Assembly (NCBI GenBank): GCA_026991065.1
Contig: JALXCG010000113.1
Location: forward strand, 1 to 8,230
Direction of reading: 5' to 3'
Length of the DNA stretch: 8,230 nucleotides
Source: JALXCG01 sp026991065 [NCBI: Gemmatimonadota bacterium]
Lineage (GTDB): Bacteria > GCA-2686955
In this document: in pieces, positions 1-5,508 of the stretch
How the letters are laid out: every line of letters starts with the position of its first letter
Numbering within the stretch: position 1 is the stretch's first letter
Translations under genes and position numbers: made by a program
The notes under the pieces: generated by a model
What the model saw: the letters and a program-made list of their open reading frames with translations, nothing else
Told to the model about the DNA's origin: nothing
Databases searched by the model: none

Positions 1-443
1 GGCATGCCGCACCGCCATTGATTGCGGCGCAGGATGGCGCCAAGGTGATCATCGTCCCGAGTGCGGGGCCACTGCGCGGCGCCGAAGCCACTTCCCAGCG
101 GCGGGCGGAGCCTGACAGCGGCGCCACTTGGGAAGTTCTGAACCGATTTCATGCCAAGGCGAATGGTGTCTATGTCCTGTATGCCAATCGCGTTGGATTC
201 GAAGACGGAATCAACTTTGGCGGTGGCTCGCACGCCGTGTCGCCATCGGGTCAGATTGAAGTCAAGGCCTCTATCCTGGACGAGGTACTGGTCGAGGTCC
301 ACGTGGATCACGCGAAGATTCGCCGGGAGCGCATCGAGTCGCCTCTTTTCCGCGATGAAGACCTCGGTCTCATCCTGCGTGAGATTGAGCGGATCCAAAG
401 AGGACGATTCGAATCGCCAGGAGGAGGTGATGGCAATGAGTGA
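1..443 (+). CDS. Nitrilase-superfamily amidase, probable glutaminase partner of NadE (C-terminal part)
   Basis: The reading frame is already open at base 3, so the gene begins upstream and only the last 146 residues are present. Seen: a run [12 protein letters not shown], then [24 protein letters not shown], then a tail with SPLFRDEDL. This order is typical of the second half of carbon-nitrogen hydrolases found next to NAD+ synthetases. Family knowledge: these enzymes use a Glu-Lys-Cys triad, with the cysteine in a CEDxWH-like motif. The first visible residue is His and the two bases before it fit a Trp codon, so the cysteine should lie only a few codons outside the window. The stop codon overlaps the start of nadE by 8 bases, implying translational coupling. 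Inference: it hydrolyses glutamine and supplies ammonia to NadE. Another amide or nitrile substrate is possible, because the substrate pocket cannot be judged from this fragment. Confidence 0.85.
   Translation, partial: HAAPPLIAAQDGAKVIIVPSAGPLRGAEATSQRRAEPDSGATWEVLNRFHAKANGVYVLYANRVGFEDGINFGGGSHAVSPSGQIEVKASILDEVLVEVHVDHAKIRRERIESPLFRDEDLGLILREIERIQRGRFESPGGGDGNE
422..429 (+). promoter_or_regulatory. Ribosome binding site that decides the nadE start
   Basis: AGGAGGTG lies inside the last codons of the upstream amidase gene. It is only about 2 bases from an ATG at 430 but about 7 bases from the next in-frame ATG at 436. The spacing therefore favours 436 as the true nadE start. Confidence 0.75.
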
Positions 444-1296
444 GCAGCCGGTGTGGATTCGAGCCGAGGAGTCGGCAGGTGTGCCGAAGCTCGACCTCGA
501 CATTGTGCGCCGAGTGCTGGTCGAGTTCATTCGCAACGAGGTACGCAAGCTCGGGCTCAACCGCGTCGTTCTGGGGCTGTCCGGGGGGATCGACTCGGCT
601 GTAGCATGCGTGCTGGCCGCGGAGGCGCTCGGCCCGGAGTCCGTGTTCGCCCTTTGTATGCCCTATCGAACCTCCTCTCCCCAATCACTGGCGGATGCAC
701 GCCTGGTTGCGGATTTCGCCGATGTTGAGCTGCGGACCGTGAGCATTACGCCGCAGATTGACGCGTATTTCCAAGGCCTGCCGGAGGCCACCGCTCTGGA
801 ACGTGGCAACAAGATGGCGCGCGAGCGAATGGCTGTACTCTATGACCATTCGGCCCGGGAACAGGCGCTGGTACTGGGGACCAGCAACAAGACCGAACTG
901 CTTCTCGGTTACGGGACGATCCATGGTGACATGGCCTCCGCATTGAATCCGATCGGCGACCTCTACAAGACGCAACTGCGCGAACTCGCGGCGTTTATCG
1001 GTGTTCCGCCCGCGGTCATCGCCAAACCACCCAGTGCGGACCTGTGGGCCGGGCAGACCGACGAGGAGGAGATGGGGTTCTCCTACGCCGACGTCGATGC
1101 GGTTCTCTGCGATCTCGTCGACCGTCGCTGCCCGCCCACGGCTGTGATCGAGCGAAGCGGCGACGCGGAATTGGTGCTCCGCATCGAGGAGATGATCCGG
1201 CGTTCTCAGTTCAAGCGGGCACTGCCGATTATTGCCAAGGTTTCGCATCGAACCGTGGGGCGGGATTTCCGTTATGCGAGGGACTGGGGTGTCTGA
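436..1296 (+). CDS. nadE: NAD+ synthetase, ammonia-dependent type
   Basis: This cytoplasmic enzyme makes the last step of NAD+ synthesis: deamido-NAD+ (nicotinate adenine dinucleotide) is adenylated with ATP and then amidated by ammonia. The 286-residue product has the N-type ATP pyrophosphatase loop SGGIDS at residues 49-54. It also has the family stretch [15 protein letters not shown] at about 147-161, the [16 protein letters not shown] region at 164-179, and the hallmark [14 protein letters not shown] at 199-212. There is no N-terminal glutaminase domain, so ammonia must come from elsewhere, most simply from the amidase encoded just upstream. The start at 436 is chosen by the spacing of the ribosome site at 422-429. 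An ATG two codons earlier (430) is the alternative. The 3' end overlaps rsmI by 8 bases, consistent with one operon. All expected motifs are intact. Confidence 0.97.
   Translation: MSEQPVWIRAEESAGVPKLDLDIVRRVLVEFIRNEVRKLGLNRVVLGLSGGIDSAVACVLAAEALGPESVFALCMPYRTSSPQSLADARLVADFADVELRTVSITPQIDAYFQGLPEATALERGNKMARERMAVLYDHSAREQALVLGTSNKTELLLGYGTIHGDMASALNPIGDLYKTQLRELAAFIGVPPAVIAKPPSADLWAGQTDEEEMGFSYADVDAVLCDLVDRRCPPTAVIERSGDAELVLRIEEMIRRSQFKRALPIIAKVSHRTVGRDFRYARDWGV
1278..1283 (+). promoter_or_regulatory. Ribosome binding site for rsmI, favouring a GTG start
   Basis: GAGGGA inside the end of nadE lies 5 bases upstream of GTG 1289. The in-frame ATG at 1274 sits before this site and has no good ribosome site of its own, so GTG 1289 is preferred. 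A second GTG at 1301 is a weaker alternative. Confidence 0.6.
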
Positions 1297-2257
1297 CACC
1301 GTGCTGGAAGCGGCGCTCTACGTCGTTGGAACGCCGATTGGCAACGTCGGGGATCTCTCGCCGCGGGCCCGTGGCTTGCTCGCGGCAGTTGGCGTGATCG
1401 CCTGCGAAGACACGCGTCACACCGGGCGCCTGTTGGCTCGCTTGGGTATCGACCGTCGTTTGATTGCCTACCATGAGCACAATGAACGGGAATCAGCCGA
1501 AGGGGTGATCCGGCTGATCGAAAACGGCGAATCGGTGGCCCTTGTCTCCGATGCTGGAATGCCCACGATCAGTGACCCTGGGCTGCATGTCGTGCGGTTG
1601 GCGCATGAGCGGGGGATTCGGGTCGTGGCTCTGCCCGGGCCCTCTGCGTTAATCACTGCGCTTTCTCTCTCGGGGTTGCCTACGGACCATTTCTCGTTTG
1701 AAGGTTTTCTGGCGTCGAGCGCCGGCAAGCGGAAGACTCAACTTGCGAGACTGGCCCAGGAGCGACGCCTTTTCGGCGGGCGAACCCTGGTTTTCTACGA
1801 GTCGGCCGGCCGCGTTGTCCCCCTCCTGAACGCGATCGTCGAGACCCTGGGTGACGTCGATGTTGCGCTTTGTCGTGAGTTGACCAAGCGGCATGAGAGC
1901 GTACAACGCGCGCCGGCCCGAACCTTGGCTTTGGCCCTGGCGGAGTGTCCACTGCGGGGCGAGATCGTGGTCGTTGTCGACACGCGTTCCGCTGAACCGC
2001 CGCGGTTGACCGACAGTGATCCGGAAGCGGACACCAATCCATGGCTGGATGAAGCGGGGACTCTAATCGCGGAGGGCCGTGGCGAGCGCGAGGCCGTGCG
2101 GATGCTGCGGCGGCGAGGCGTACCGCGGGATCAGGCAAGGGCGGCGGTTGCCCGCGCGCTTCAGATCTGCCGCCGCGGATCCCCCGCTCTGGGCCAACAC
2201 AACGCACTTAACGAGGAAGCCCCCGAGTCAGAGACCCGAGGGCTTCACCAGCACTAA
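1289..2257 (+). CDS. rsmI: 16S rRNA (cytidine(1402)-2'-O)-methyltransferase
   Basis: RsmI uses S-adenosylmethionine to methylate the 2'-O of C1402 in the 16S rRNA decoding centre. From the GTG start the product is 322 residues and shows the tetrapyrrole-methylase-like fold motifs in order. These are [18 protein letters not shown] at 10-27, [11 protein letters not shown] at 39-49, [13 protein letters not shown] at 86-98, ALPGPSA at 114-120 and [12 protein letters not shown] at 137-148, then FYESAGRV and [10 protein letters not shown]. The last helical segment ([19 protein letters not shown]) is the usual C-terminal domain. The E. coli protein is about 286 residues. This one is longer mainly because the frame continues about 28 residues past the usual end, through a strong hairpin at 2216-2246. 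The gene is last in the amidase-nadE-rsmI operon and converges with the minus-strand gene 21 bases away. Confidence 0.96.
   Translation: MSDTVLEAALYVVGTPIGNVGDLSPRARGLLAAVGVIACEDTRHTGRLLARLGIDRRLIAYHEHNERESAEGVIRLIENGESVALVSDAGMPTISDPGLHVVRLAHERGIRVVALPGPSALITALSLSGLPTDHFSFEGFLASSAGKRKTQLARLAQERRLFGGRTLVFYESAGRVVPLLNAIVETLGDVDVALCRELTKRHESVQRAPARTLALALAECPLRGEIVVVVDTRSAEPPRLTDSDPEADTNPWLDEAGTLIAEGRGEREAVRMLRRRGVPRDQARAAVARALQICRRGSPALGQHNALNEEAPESETRGLHQH
2216..2246. terminator. Probable bidirectional terminator hairpin inside the 3' end of rsmI
   Basis: A left arm at 2216-2229 (GAAGCCCCCGAGTC) faces a right arm at 2233-2246 (GACCCGAGGGCTTC). They form a 14-position stem with two mismatches around a 3-base loop. 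There is no long T-tract on either side; the minus-strand side continues CCTCGTT. A smaller perfect hairpin, CCAGC (2248-2252) with GCTGG (2260-2264), follows at once and contains the rsmI stop. The position between two converging genes supports use as a shared terminator. Confidence 0.55.
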
Positions 2258-2278
2258 GAGCTGGAAGTTACGCTCGAT

Positions 2279-2809
2279 TTAGTTGATCGAGGCGCAATCC
2301 GGGCGGCCGCTCAAAGGCACGCCACAGTCGATGGTGCCATTCCACAGCACGCGGCTGGCGGCATCGACCTGGACCGTGGGCAACGGGCCGAGGGTGAAGC
2401 CCAGACCGGTGATCCAGCCGTAGTTCGGATCGTTTTCGGGGATCGGGCCGAAGTCGGCGATACCGCTGGTCATCACAAAGCCCATCGGGTTGGTGGTGCC
2501 GCAGAGGTAGAACGCGTCGATGCGCTGGAAGTTCGTGGTCGCGCCTTCGAGGTGGATGAAGACGACGACTTCGAGGGTATCACCGCTGGCGAAGGTGTAA
2601 TCTTCGGGCGTGTACCAAACAAAACCGCCACCATCGGCAAACCAGGAGTCGAACCACTCGGTGGCTTCCCAGTTGGCCTTGTCGGTTTGGACAGCAACGA
2701 CATCGTGGCTGACGGGAACGAACTCAACAGCCTTGTTGGCAGAAAGATCGACAGAGAAAGCGGAACCGGCCAGGCCCAAGGACAGGAGAGCGAACAGGGT
2801 CTTCTTCAT
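2279..2809 (-). CDS. Small secreted protein of unknown function
   Basis: I do not recognise a family. The start at 2809 (ATG on the minus strand) is chosen because GGAGG (2819-2823) lies 9 bases upstream and because the product then opens with a clean signal peptide. That peptide is MKK, a hydrophobic core LFALLSLGLAG, and a likely cleavage site AFS|VD after residue 19. A longer in-frame start near 2875 would put 22 residues before the signal. The mature part of about 157 residues has no transmembrane segment. It is rich in aromatic residues, Gly, Thr and acidic residues, with alternating hydrophobic stretches such as TLEVVVFIHLEG, suggesting a beta-rich exported domain. There are three cysteines, at 103, 162 and 172, so at most one internal disulfide. 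It is transcribed convergently with rsmI and divergently from the response regulator. Periplasmic or extracellular location is inferred. No catalytic motif is visible. Confidence 0.75.
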   Translation of the reverse strand: MKKTLFALLSLGLAGSAFSVDLSANKAVEFVPVSHDVVAVQTDKANWEATEWFDSWFADGGGFVWYTPEDYTFASGDTLEVVVFIHLEGATTNFQRIDAFYLCGTTNPMGFVMTSGIADFGPIPENDPNYGWITGLGFTLGPLPTVQVDAASRVLWNGTIDCGVPLSGRPDCASIN

Positions 2810-3222
2810 GAGGAAGGACCTCCAAGTGCGTGCAGTTATACCTGCTGGGTGAATGAATCGATCGATCGCGCGCACCTATAACAGTATGGTGCCTTTTCGT
2901 CGATCCGTTTGCAGGGATACTATAACGCAGGTTGAGCTGTGCTGTGCGCGCGAATATCCGCTTTTTTCGATTTTTCATGGAAATCGTTGCGAAATGGCGA
3001 GTTATGAATTCTATTCGAGCGCAAGGAGGCGGCCGGAGGAGGGGGGTGACCGGAAAATTCCCACATTCGCCCTGCCGCAGGCCGATTCGGCGGCGCGGTT
3101 GAGGTGTTTTTTCGATCGTCAGTGTCTTGGCCGGCCGGTATCCTGCCGGAGACCCCACTGGCGCCGAGACGGTGTGCCAAGCCGAGAGTCCTTCTGGCCA
3201 TGATCGTTACTGTGGAGTGTGT
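2810..3222. promoter_or_regulatory. 413-base divergent intergenic region
   Basis: No convincing gene lies here; open frames on both strands lack ribosome sites or family features. It must hold the promoter of the minus-strand secreted protein and probably that of the response regulator. Two TATAAC hexamers (near 2877 and 2932, plus strand) and a TATAGT read on the minus strand resemble -10 boxes, but none has a good -35 box at 16-18 bases. Symmetric elements are ATCGATCGAT at 2857-2866, the arms GCACC/GGTGC at 2872-2892 around a TATAAC, CGATTT/AAATCG at 2968-2986, and CCGGC/GCCGG at 3131-3149. Any of these could be an operator, but none is proven. Confidence 0.4.
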
Positions 3223-3948
3223 GTGGCGCCGACGCTACAGCGCAGGGATAGACCACTCATCCTGATTGTCGAGGATGAGCCTCAGGTTAGAACCATCATC
3301 CGGATGAATCTGGAGGACGACGGCTATGCGGTGGCCGAATGCGCTTCCGGCCGTGACGCGCTGGAGCAGGTGCGGACCTTGAAGCCGGACCTGACAATCC
3401 TGGATGTGATGCTGCCGGGGTTGAGCGGCCTGGAGGTTTGTCGTCAGATTCGGAGCGAGCGCGGCCAGGGTGACCTGGTTTTGATGCTGACAGCGTTGTC
3501 GAAAGAGGTGGACATTGTTCTAGGGCTCGAAGTCGGGGCCGACGATTACCTGACCAAGCCTTTTGGGTCGAAGGAGTTGCGTGCGCGGGTTCGAGCCTTG
3601 TTGCGGCGGGGTCAGGTAATCGAGTCCGAGGAGCGGAGAATCCCGCTGAGTGCACAGGCCTATGTCGATCTCGATCAACGGGTCGTTCGCTACGCCGGGG
3701 GGGAAGTGGCAATGACCGGCAAGGAGTTTGATCTTCTGGTCCATCTGGCGCGCCGTCCGGGGCGGGTGTTCAGCCGTCAGGAATTGCTCAATTCCGTTTG
3801 GGGAATGGACTTCGTAGGGATCGACCGAACTGTTGACACGCATGTTACGCGGGTTCGCAAGAAACTCAGACTGGCGCTTGGGAACCAGGAGGTCATCGAC
3901 ACGGTACATGGAGTAGGCTATCGCTTCCGGCGTGCATCTGGCGAGTAG
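3223..3948 (+). CDS. OmpR/PhoB-family DNA-binding response regulator
   Basis: This is a two-component transcription factor: a sensor kinase phosphorylates the receiver domain, which then controls DNA binding. With the GTG start at 3223 the product is 241 residues, normal for the family. The receiver domain is at about 11-128, with acidic residues E17/D18, phospho-acceptor D61 in LTILDVMLPG, the conserved Thr at 90 (LMLTA) and Lys at 112 (LTKPFG). The winged-helix domain covers about 140-238, with MTGKEFDLLVHLAR, the recognition-helix region VDTHVTRVRKKL and the wing VHGVGYRF. GGAG at 3214-3217 precedes the chosen start by 5 bases. GTG 3217 is possible, and longer in-frame starts add residues unlike the family. 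No kinase gene adjoins it, so it is an orphan within this window. Targets are unknown; the flanking secreted-protein genes are candidates by position only. Confidence 0.93.
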   Translation: MAPTLQRRDRPLILIVEDEPQVRTIIRMNLEDDGYAVAECASGRDALEQVRTLKPDLTILDVMLPGLSGLEVCRQIRSERGQGDLVLMLTALSKEVDIVLGLEVGADDYLTKPFGSKELRARVRALLRRGQVIESEERRIPLSAQAYVDLDQRVVRYAGGEVAMTGKEFDLLVHLARRPGRVFSRQELLNSVWGMDFVGIDRTVDTHVTRVRKKLRLALGNQEVIDTVHGVGYRFRRASGE

Positions 3949-3963
3949 CATGGGATGCCCGCG

Positions 3964-3982
3964 TGCGCGAACTTGTCGCGCA
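3964..3982 (+). terminator. Hairpin just after the response regulator gene
   Basis: TGCGCGA and TCGCGCA form a perfect 7-pair stem with a 5-base loop (ACTTG), 15 bases after the stop codon. There is no T-tract, as with the other hairpins in this window. The position supports a terminator or 3'-end stabiliser. A second perfect hairpin, ACTTGG/CCAAGT with a 7-base loop, lies at 4038-4056. Confidence 0.4.
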
Positions 3983-4098
3983 GGTGCCACACGAGTGTCC
4001 CGCAATCGGTCCGTTGTCTGTGCCGGTGCGCTGCCGGACTTGGAGAAACCCCAAGTGCGGTATCCGCTTGAGTTCGACTTGCAAGAGTGGCACGGTGA

Positions 4099-4127
4099 TT
4101 GCAAAAGACAAACAAGATTCAGATATG
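4099..4127 (+). promoter_or_regulatory. Weak candidate promoter for the repeat-protein gene
   Basis: TTGCAA at 4099-4104 and GATATG at 4122-4127 are separated by 17 bases, about 70 bases before the ATG at 4198. The boxes match the sigma-70 consensus at only 4 of 6 and 3 of 6 positions. The call rests mainly on spacing, on the locally AT-rich DNA and on the lack of another candidate after the hairpins at 3964-4056. Confidence 0.22.
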
Positions 4128-4197
4128 ACGTTCTGCTGCAGTGGCAATCAGGGCAGGGGACGCGACTAGAACCACCTTTTGATTGCAGGAGAGAAGC

Positions 4198-5178
4198 ATG
4201 AAAGCGATTCAACGAATGACCAGTTTGGGCAGTACGGCGCTGGTGTGCGCCGCGCTGGTTCTGGCGCCCACGGCAGCGCAGGCGGCGGACCACGCTGCCG
4301 GCGATCCGGGGACCTTGGCCGAATCCGAAGTCGCCCAAGAACGCTTTATGCAGGCAATGAGCAAATGGCCGGCTGAAGCGCGCACGCGGGCACTGGAGAT
4401 CGCTTCGCACCCCGAAGTGATTCAGAAGATGAACGAGAATCCCGCCTATTTCCGCGATGGAGCACGAGCGCTGGACCGCTATCCGGCAGCCACTCAGGAG
4501 GCGATTCGCTATTTCAATGACCACCCGGAGGCTGTCAAACTCATGGCGCAGCATCCCGACCTGACCAACAAGGTGGGACACTACTATCAGCGCAATCCGG
4601 ATCAGGCGCGCGCGGTGGTCCGCGATCTGCAGAATCACCCCGATCAGTTCCGTGCACTCCTGAGCGATCAGCGCAAGTCGAACTACTTTGCCGAGAGAGC
4701 GCGCGAGAATCCGGCCCTGGCGCGGGAACAAGCGGAACTCCTGAAGCAGCATCCGGAGTGGCGGGATGACGCGTGGAATTCCGAAGCCAAGACGCGTTAT
4801 ATCCTTGAGCATGAATCGGAATTCCCCGAATATTCCAAGCAGGTTGACCGTTATGCCAATGAGCACCCGGATCGCGTGGAGGCCGGATGGCGCAACCAGA
4901 GCCGTTCGAAGAAGGCGATCGATGCCGCCAGCAATAATCCCCGCGCGGGCAAGCGGGTTGCCGGAGAAGCCGCCGAACATGAAGAGCTGAGTAAGAAGGC
5001 GTGGAAGAACCCCGACAAATCACGCACTGGCTACGGCAAGGCCAAGAAGCATCCAGAAGGCCGGGAAAAAGCCTGGAAGAATCGCGACAACAAGAAGCAA
5101 CGCGATGCAAAACGCCGTCGTCGGGGTCGCGGAAGGGGCCGTCGCCGGGCGTCGAACGCCGGATCGAATCAGAGGTGA
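4198..5178 (+). CDS. Secreted helical-repeat protein with a highly basic C-terminal tail, function unknown
   Basis: I do not recognise a named family. The start at 4198 follows AGGAG (4187-4191) by 6 bases and gives a 326-residue product with a signal peptide: basic N-end, core TALVCAALVLAP, likely cleavage AQA|AD after residue 29. No lipobox is present. From residue 57 a pair made of Asn, His, Tyr, Phe or Trp followed by Pro recurs at an exact spacing of 14, 10 and 14 residues, giving a 38-residue period. The segments between look helical and charged (for example EAIRYFND, RAVVRDLQN, AREQAELLKQ). The pairs probably cap short helices of a solenoid. Early units are mixed in charge, later ones increasingly basic. 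Residues 299-317 are almost all Lys/Arg with RGRGR. Export makes nucleic-acid binding inside the cell unlikely. Binding to acidic surface polymers or extracellular DNA is a guess. It is flanked by hairpin-rich spacers, so it is probably transcribed alone. Confidence 0.85.
   Translation: MKAIQRMTSLGSTALVCAALVLAPTAAQAADHAAGDPGTLAESEVAQERFMQAMSKWPAEARTRALEIASHPEVIQKMNENPAYFRDGARALDRYPAATQEAIRYFNDHPEAVKLMAQHPDLTNKVGHYYQRNPDQARAVVRDLQNHPDQFRALLSDQRKSNYFAERARENPALAREQAELLKQHPEWRDDAWNSEAKTRYILEHESEFPEYSKQVDRYANEHPDRVEAGWRNQSRSKKAIDAASNNPRAGKRVAGEAAEHEELSKKAWKNPDKSRTGYGKAKKHPEGREKAWKNRDNKKQRDAKRRRRGRGRGRRRASNAGSNQR
4366..5049 (+). repeat. Six in-register 38-residue (114-base) protein repeats
   Basis: Units cover residues 57-94, 95-132, 133-170, 171-208, 209-246 and 247-284, with no insertion or deletion between them. 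Each splits into segments of 14, 10 and 14 residues, each starting with an xP pair. Examples are WP57, HP71 and NP81 in unit 1, and YP95, HP109 and HP119 in unit 2. Where Pro is lost the slot is kept: DQ157, SE195, NQ233 and HE261. A partial seventh unit begins HP285. The repeat is clear in protein but weak in DNA, except that 4978-5022 and 5050-5094 (72 bases apart, both encoding KAWKN) still look alike, hinting at a younger duplication. Confidence 0.8.
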
Positions 5179-5180
5179 TG

Positions 5181-5349
5181 CTGGGAGTCTGTCGCGTACT
5201 GGCGTTCGAGCCCCGCAATCGCGCCTGTTTCGAGATCAAGGCACTGAGTCCGCAAGAAAACTGGTTTCCTTTCAGGGACTTAACAACGCAGAGATCGGAG
5301 CAGAGACGAGTGCGGGGCGACGTGAAGACAATGTGCGACAGGCTCCTGG
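5181..5349 (+). ncRNA. Candidate rod-shaped non-coding RNA, 6S-like in shape only
   Basis: Hand pairing gives a collinear rod of 169 bases. The closing stem is 5181-5198 with 5332-5349, 18 uninterrupted pairs of which 5 are G-U. An internal loop follows (5199-5209 against 5319-5331). Next is a perfect 8-pair GC-rich stem, 5210-5217 with 5311-5318, then 3 pairs (5219-5221/5307-5309), then 9 pairs (5225-5233/5295-5303, two G-U). A second internal loop leads to 7 pairs (5245-5251/5276-5282) capped by a 24-base loop. The G-U pairs exist only in plus-strand RNA, which argues for selection on an RNA read in this direction. Closing stem, central bubble and long terminal arm at this size resemble 6S RNA, the RNA polymerase regulator. 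No conserved 6S primary sequence was recognised. It begins 3 bases after a stop codon, so a 3'-UTR-derived RNA or an mRNA 3' structure is also possible. Confidence 0.4.
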
Positions 5350-5361
5350 GCTGAACCCCGC

Positions 5362-5405
5362 GGGCCGTGCCACAGAATCCGCGTCACCCGCGAGTGGCGC
5401 CGCCC
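5362..5405 (+). other. Second hairpin of the polA leader region
   Basis: The outer stem GGGC/GCCC (5362-5365 with 5402-5405) is followed by one mismatch. Then GTGCCAC (5367-5373) pairs with GTGGCGC (5394-5400, one G-U), and an inner CGCG/CGCG (5380-5383 with 5389-5392) closes a 5-base loop. It may belong to the same RNA as 5181-5349. Confidence 0.4.
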
Positions 5406-5434
5406 TTTGGCTGGACGAGGCTCGAGAATAAGCT

Positions 5435-5470
5435 GCCCCCGGTAGCGCATTTTGGTGCGCCGCCGGGGGC
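5435..5470 (+). terminator. Strong GC hairpin just upstream of polA (terminator or leader structure)
   Basis: GCCCCCGG (5435-5442) pairs with CCGGGGGC (5463-5470) and GCGCA (5445-5449) with TGCGC (5456-5460), around a 6-base loop TTTTGG and a 2x2 internal mismatch. No T-tract follows, only CGATTCTGTTTCC. It could end the transcript of the upstream RNA or repeat-protein gene. Because it ends 38 bases before the polA start, it could also be part of the polA leader and affect its expression. Confidence 0.45.
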
Positions 5471-5508
5471 CGATTCTGTTTCCACAGAGATCGGATTGGG
5501 GAGTGATC

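Larger units (their letters stand above)
5179..5508. other. 330-base non-coding, structure-rich spacer upstream of polA
   Basis: No gene with a ribosome site or recognisable product is seen on either strand. The spacer contains three successive hairpin structures, at 5181-5349, 5362-5405 and 5435-5470, described separately. No clear sigma-70 promoter is visible for polA. The last hairpin ends only 38 bases before the polA ATG, leaving little room for a promoter after it, so polA is probably transcribed from within or before this spacer. Confidence 0.6.

Noticed and set aside
2853-3203. Open frame in the divergent spacer with an internal ATG near 2996 (MASYEF)
   Set aside because: There is no well-placed ribosome site, the composition is not protein-like, and it overlaps the expected promoter region.
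4266-4290. Possible lipoprotein signal around Cys17 of the repeat protein
   Set aside because: The residues before the Cys (ALV) do not fit a lipobox, and a standard AQA|AD cleavage site lies downstream.
3520-4980. A 486-codon open frame on the minus strand
   Set aside because: It lies opposite the response regulator and the repeat protein. It has no ribosome site or family motif and is a by-product of GC-rich codon use.
5204-5216. GTTCGAGCCCCGC looks like a tRNA T-arm
   Set aside because: The bases before the loop cannot form the required 5-pair stem, and no acceptor or anticodon arm surrounds it. These bases pair instead with 5311-5318 in the rod.
5372-5381. ACAGAATCCG resembles a conserved RNase P RNA segment
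   Set aside because: The matching 5' conserved segment (GAGGAAAGTCC-like) is absent upstream, and the bases sit in a local hairpin.
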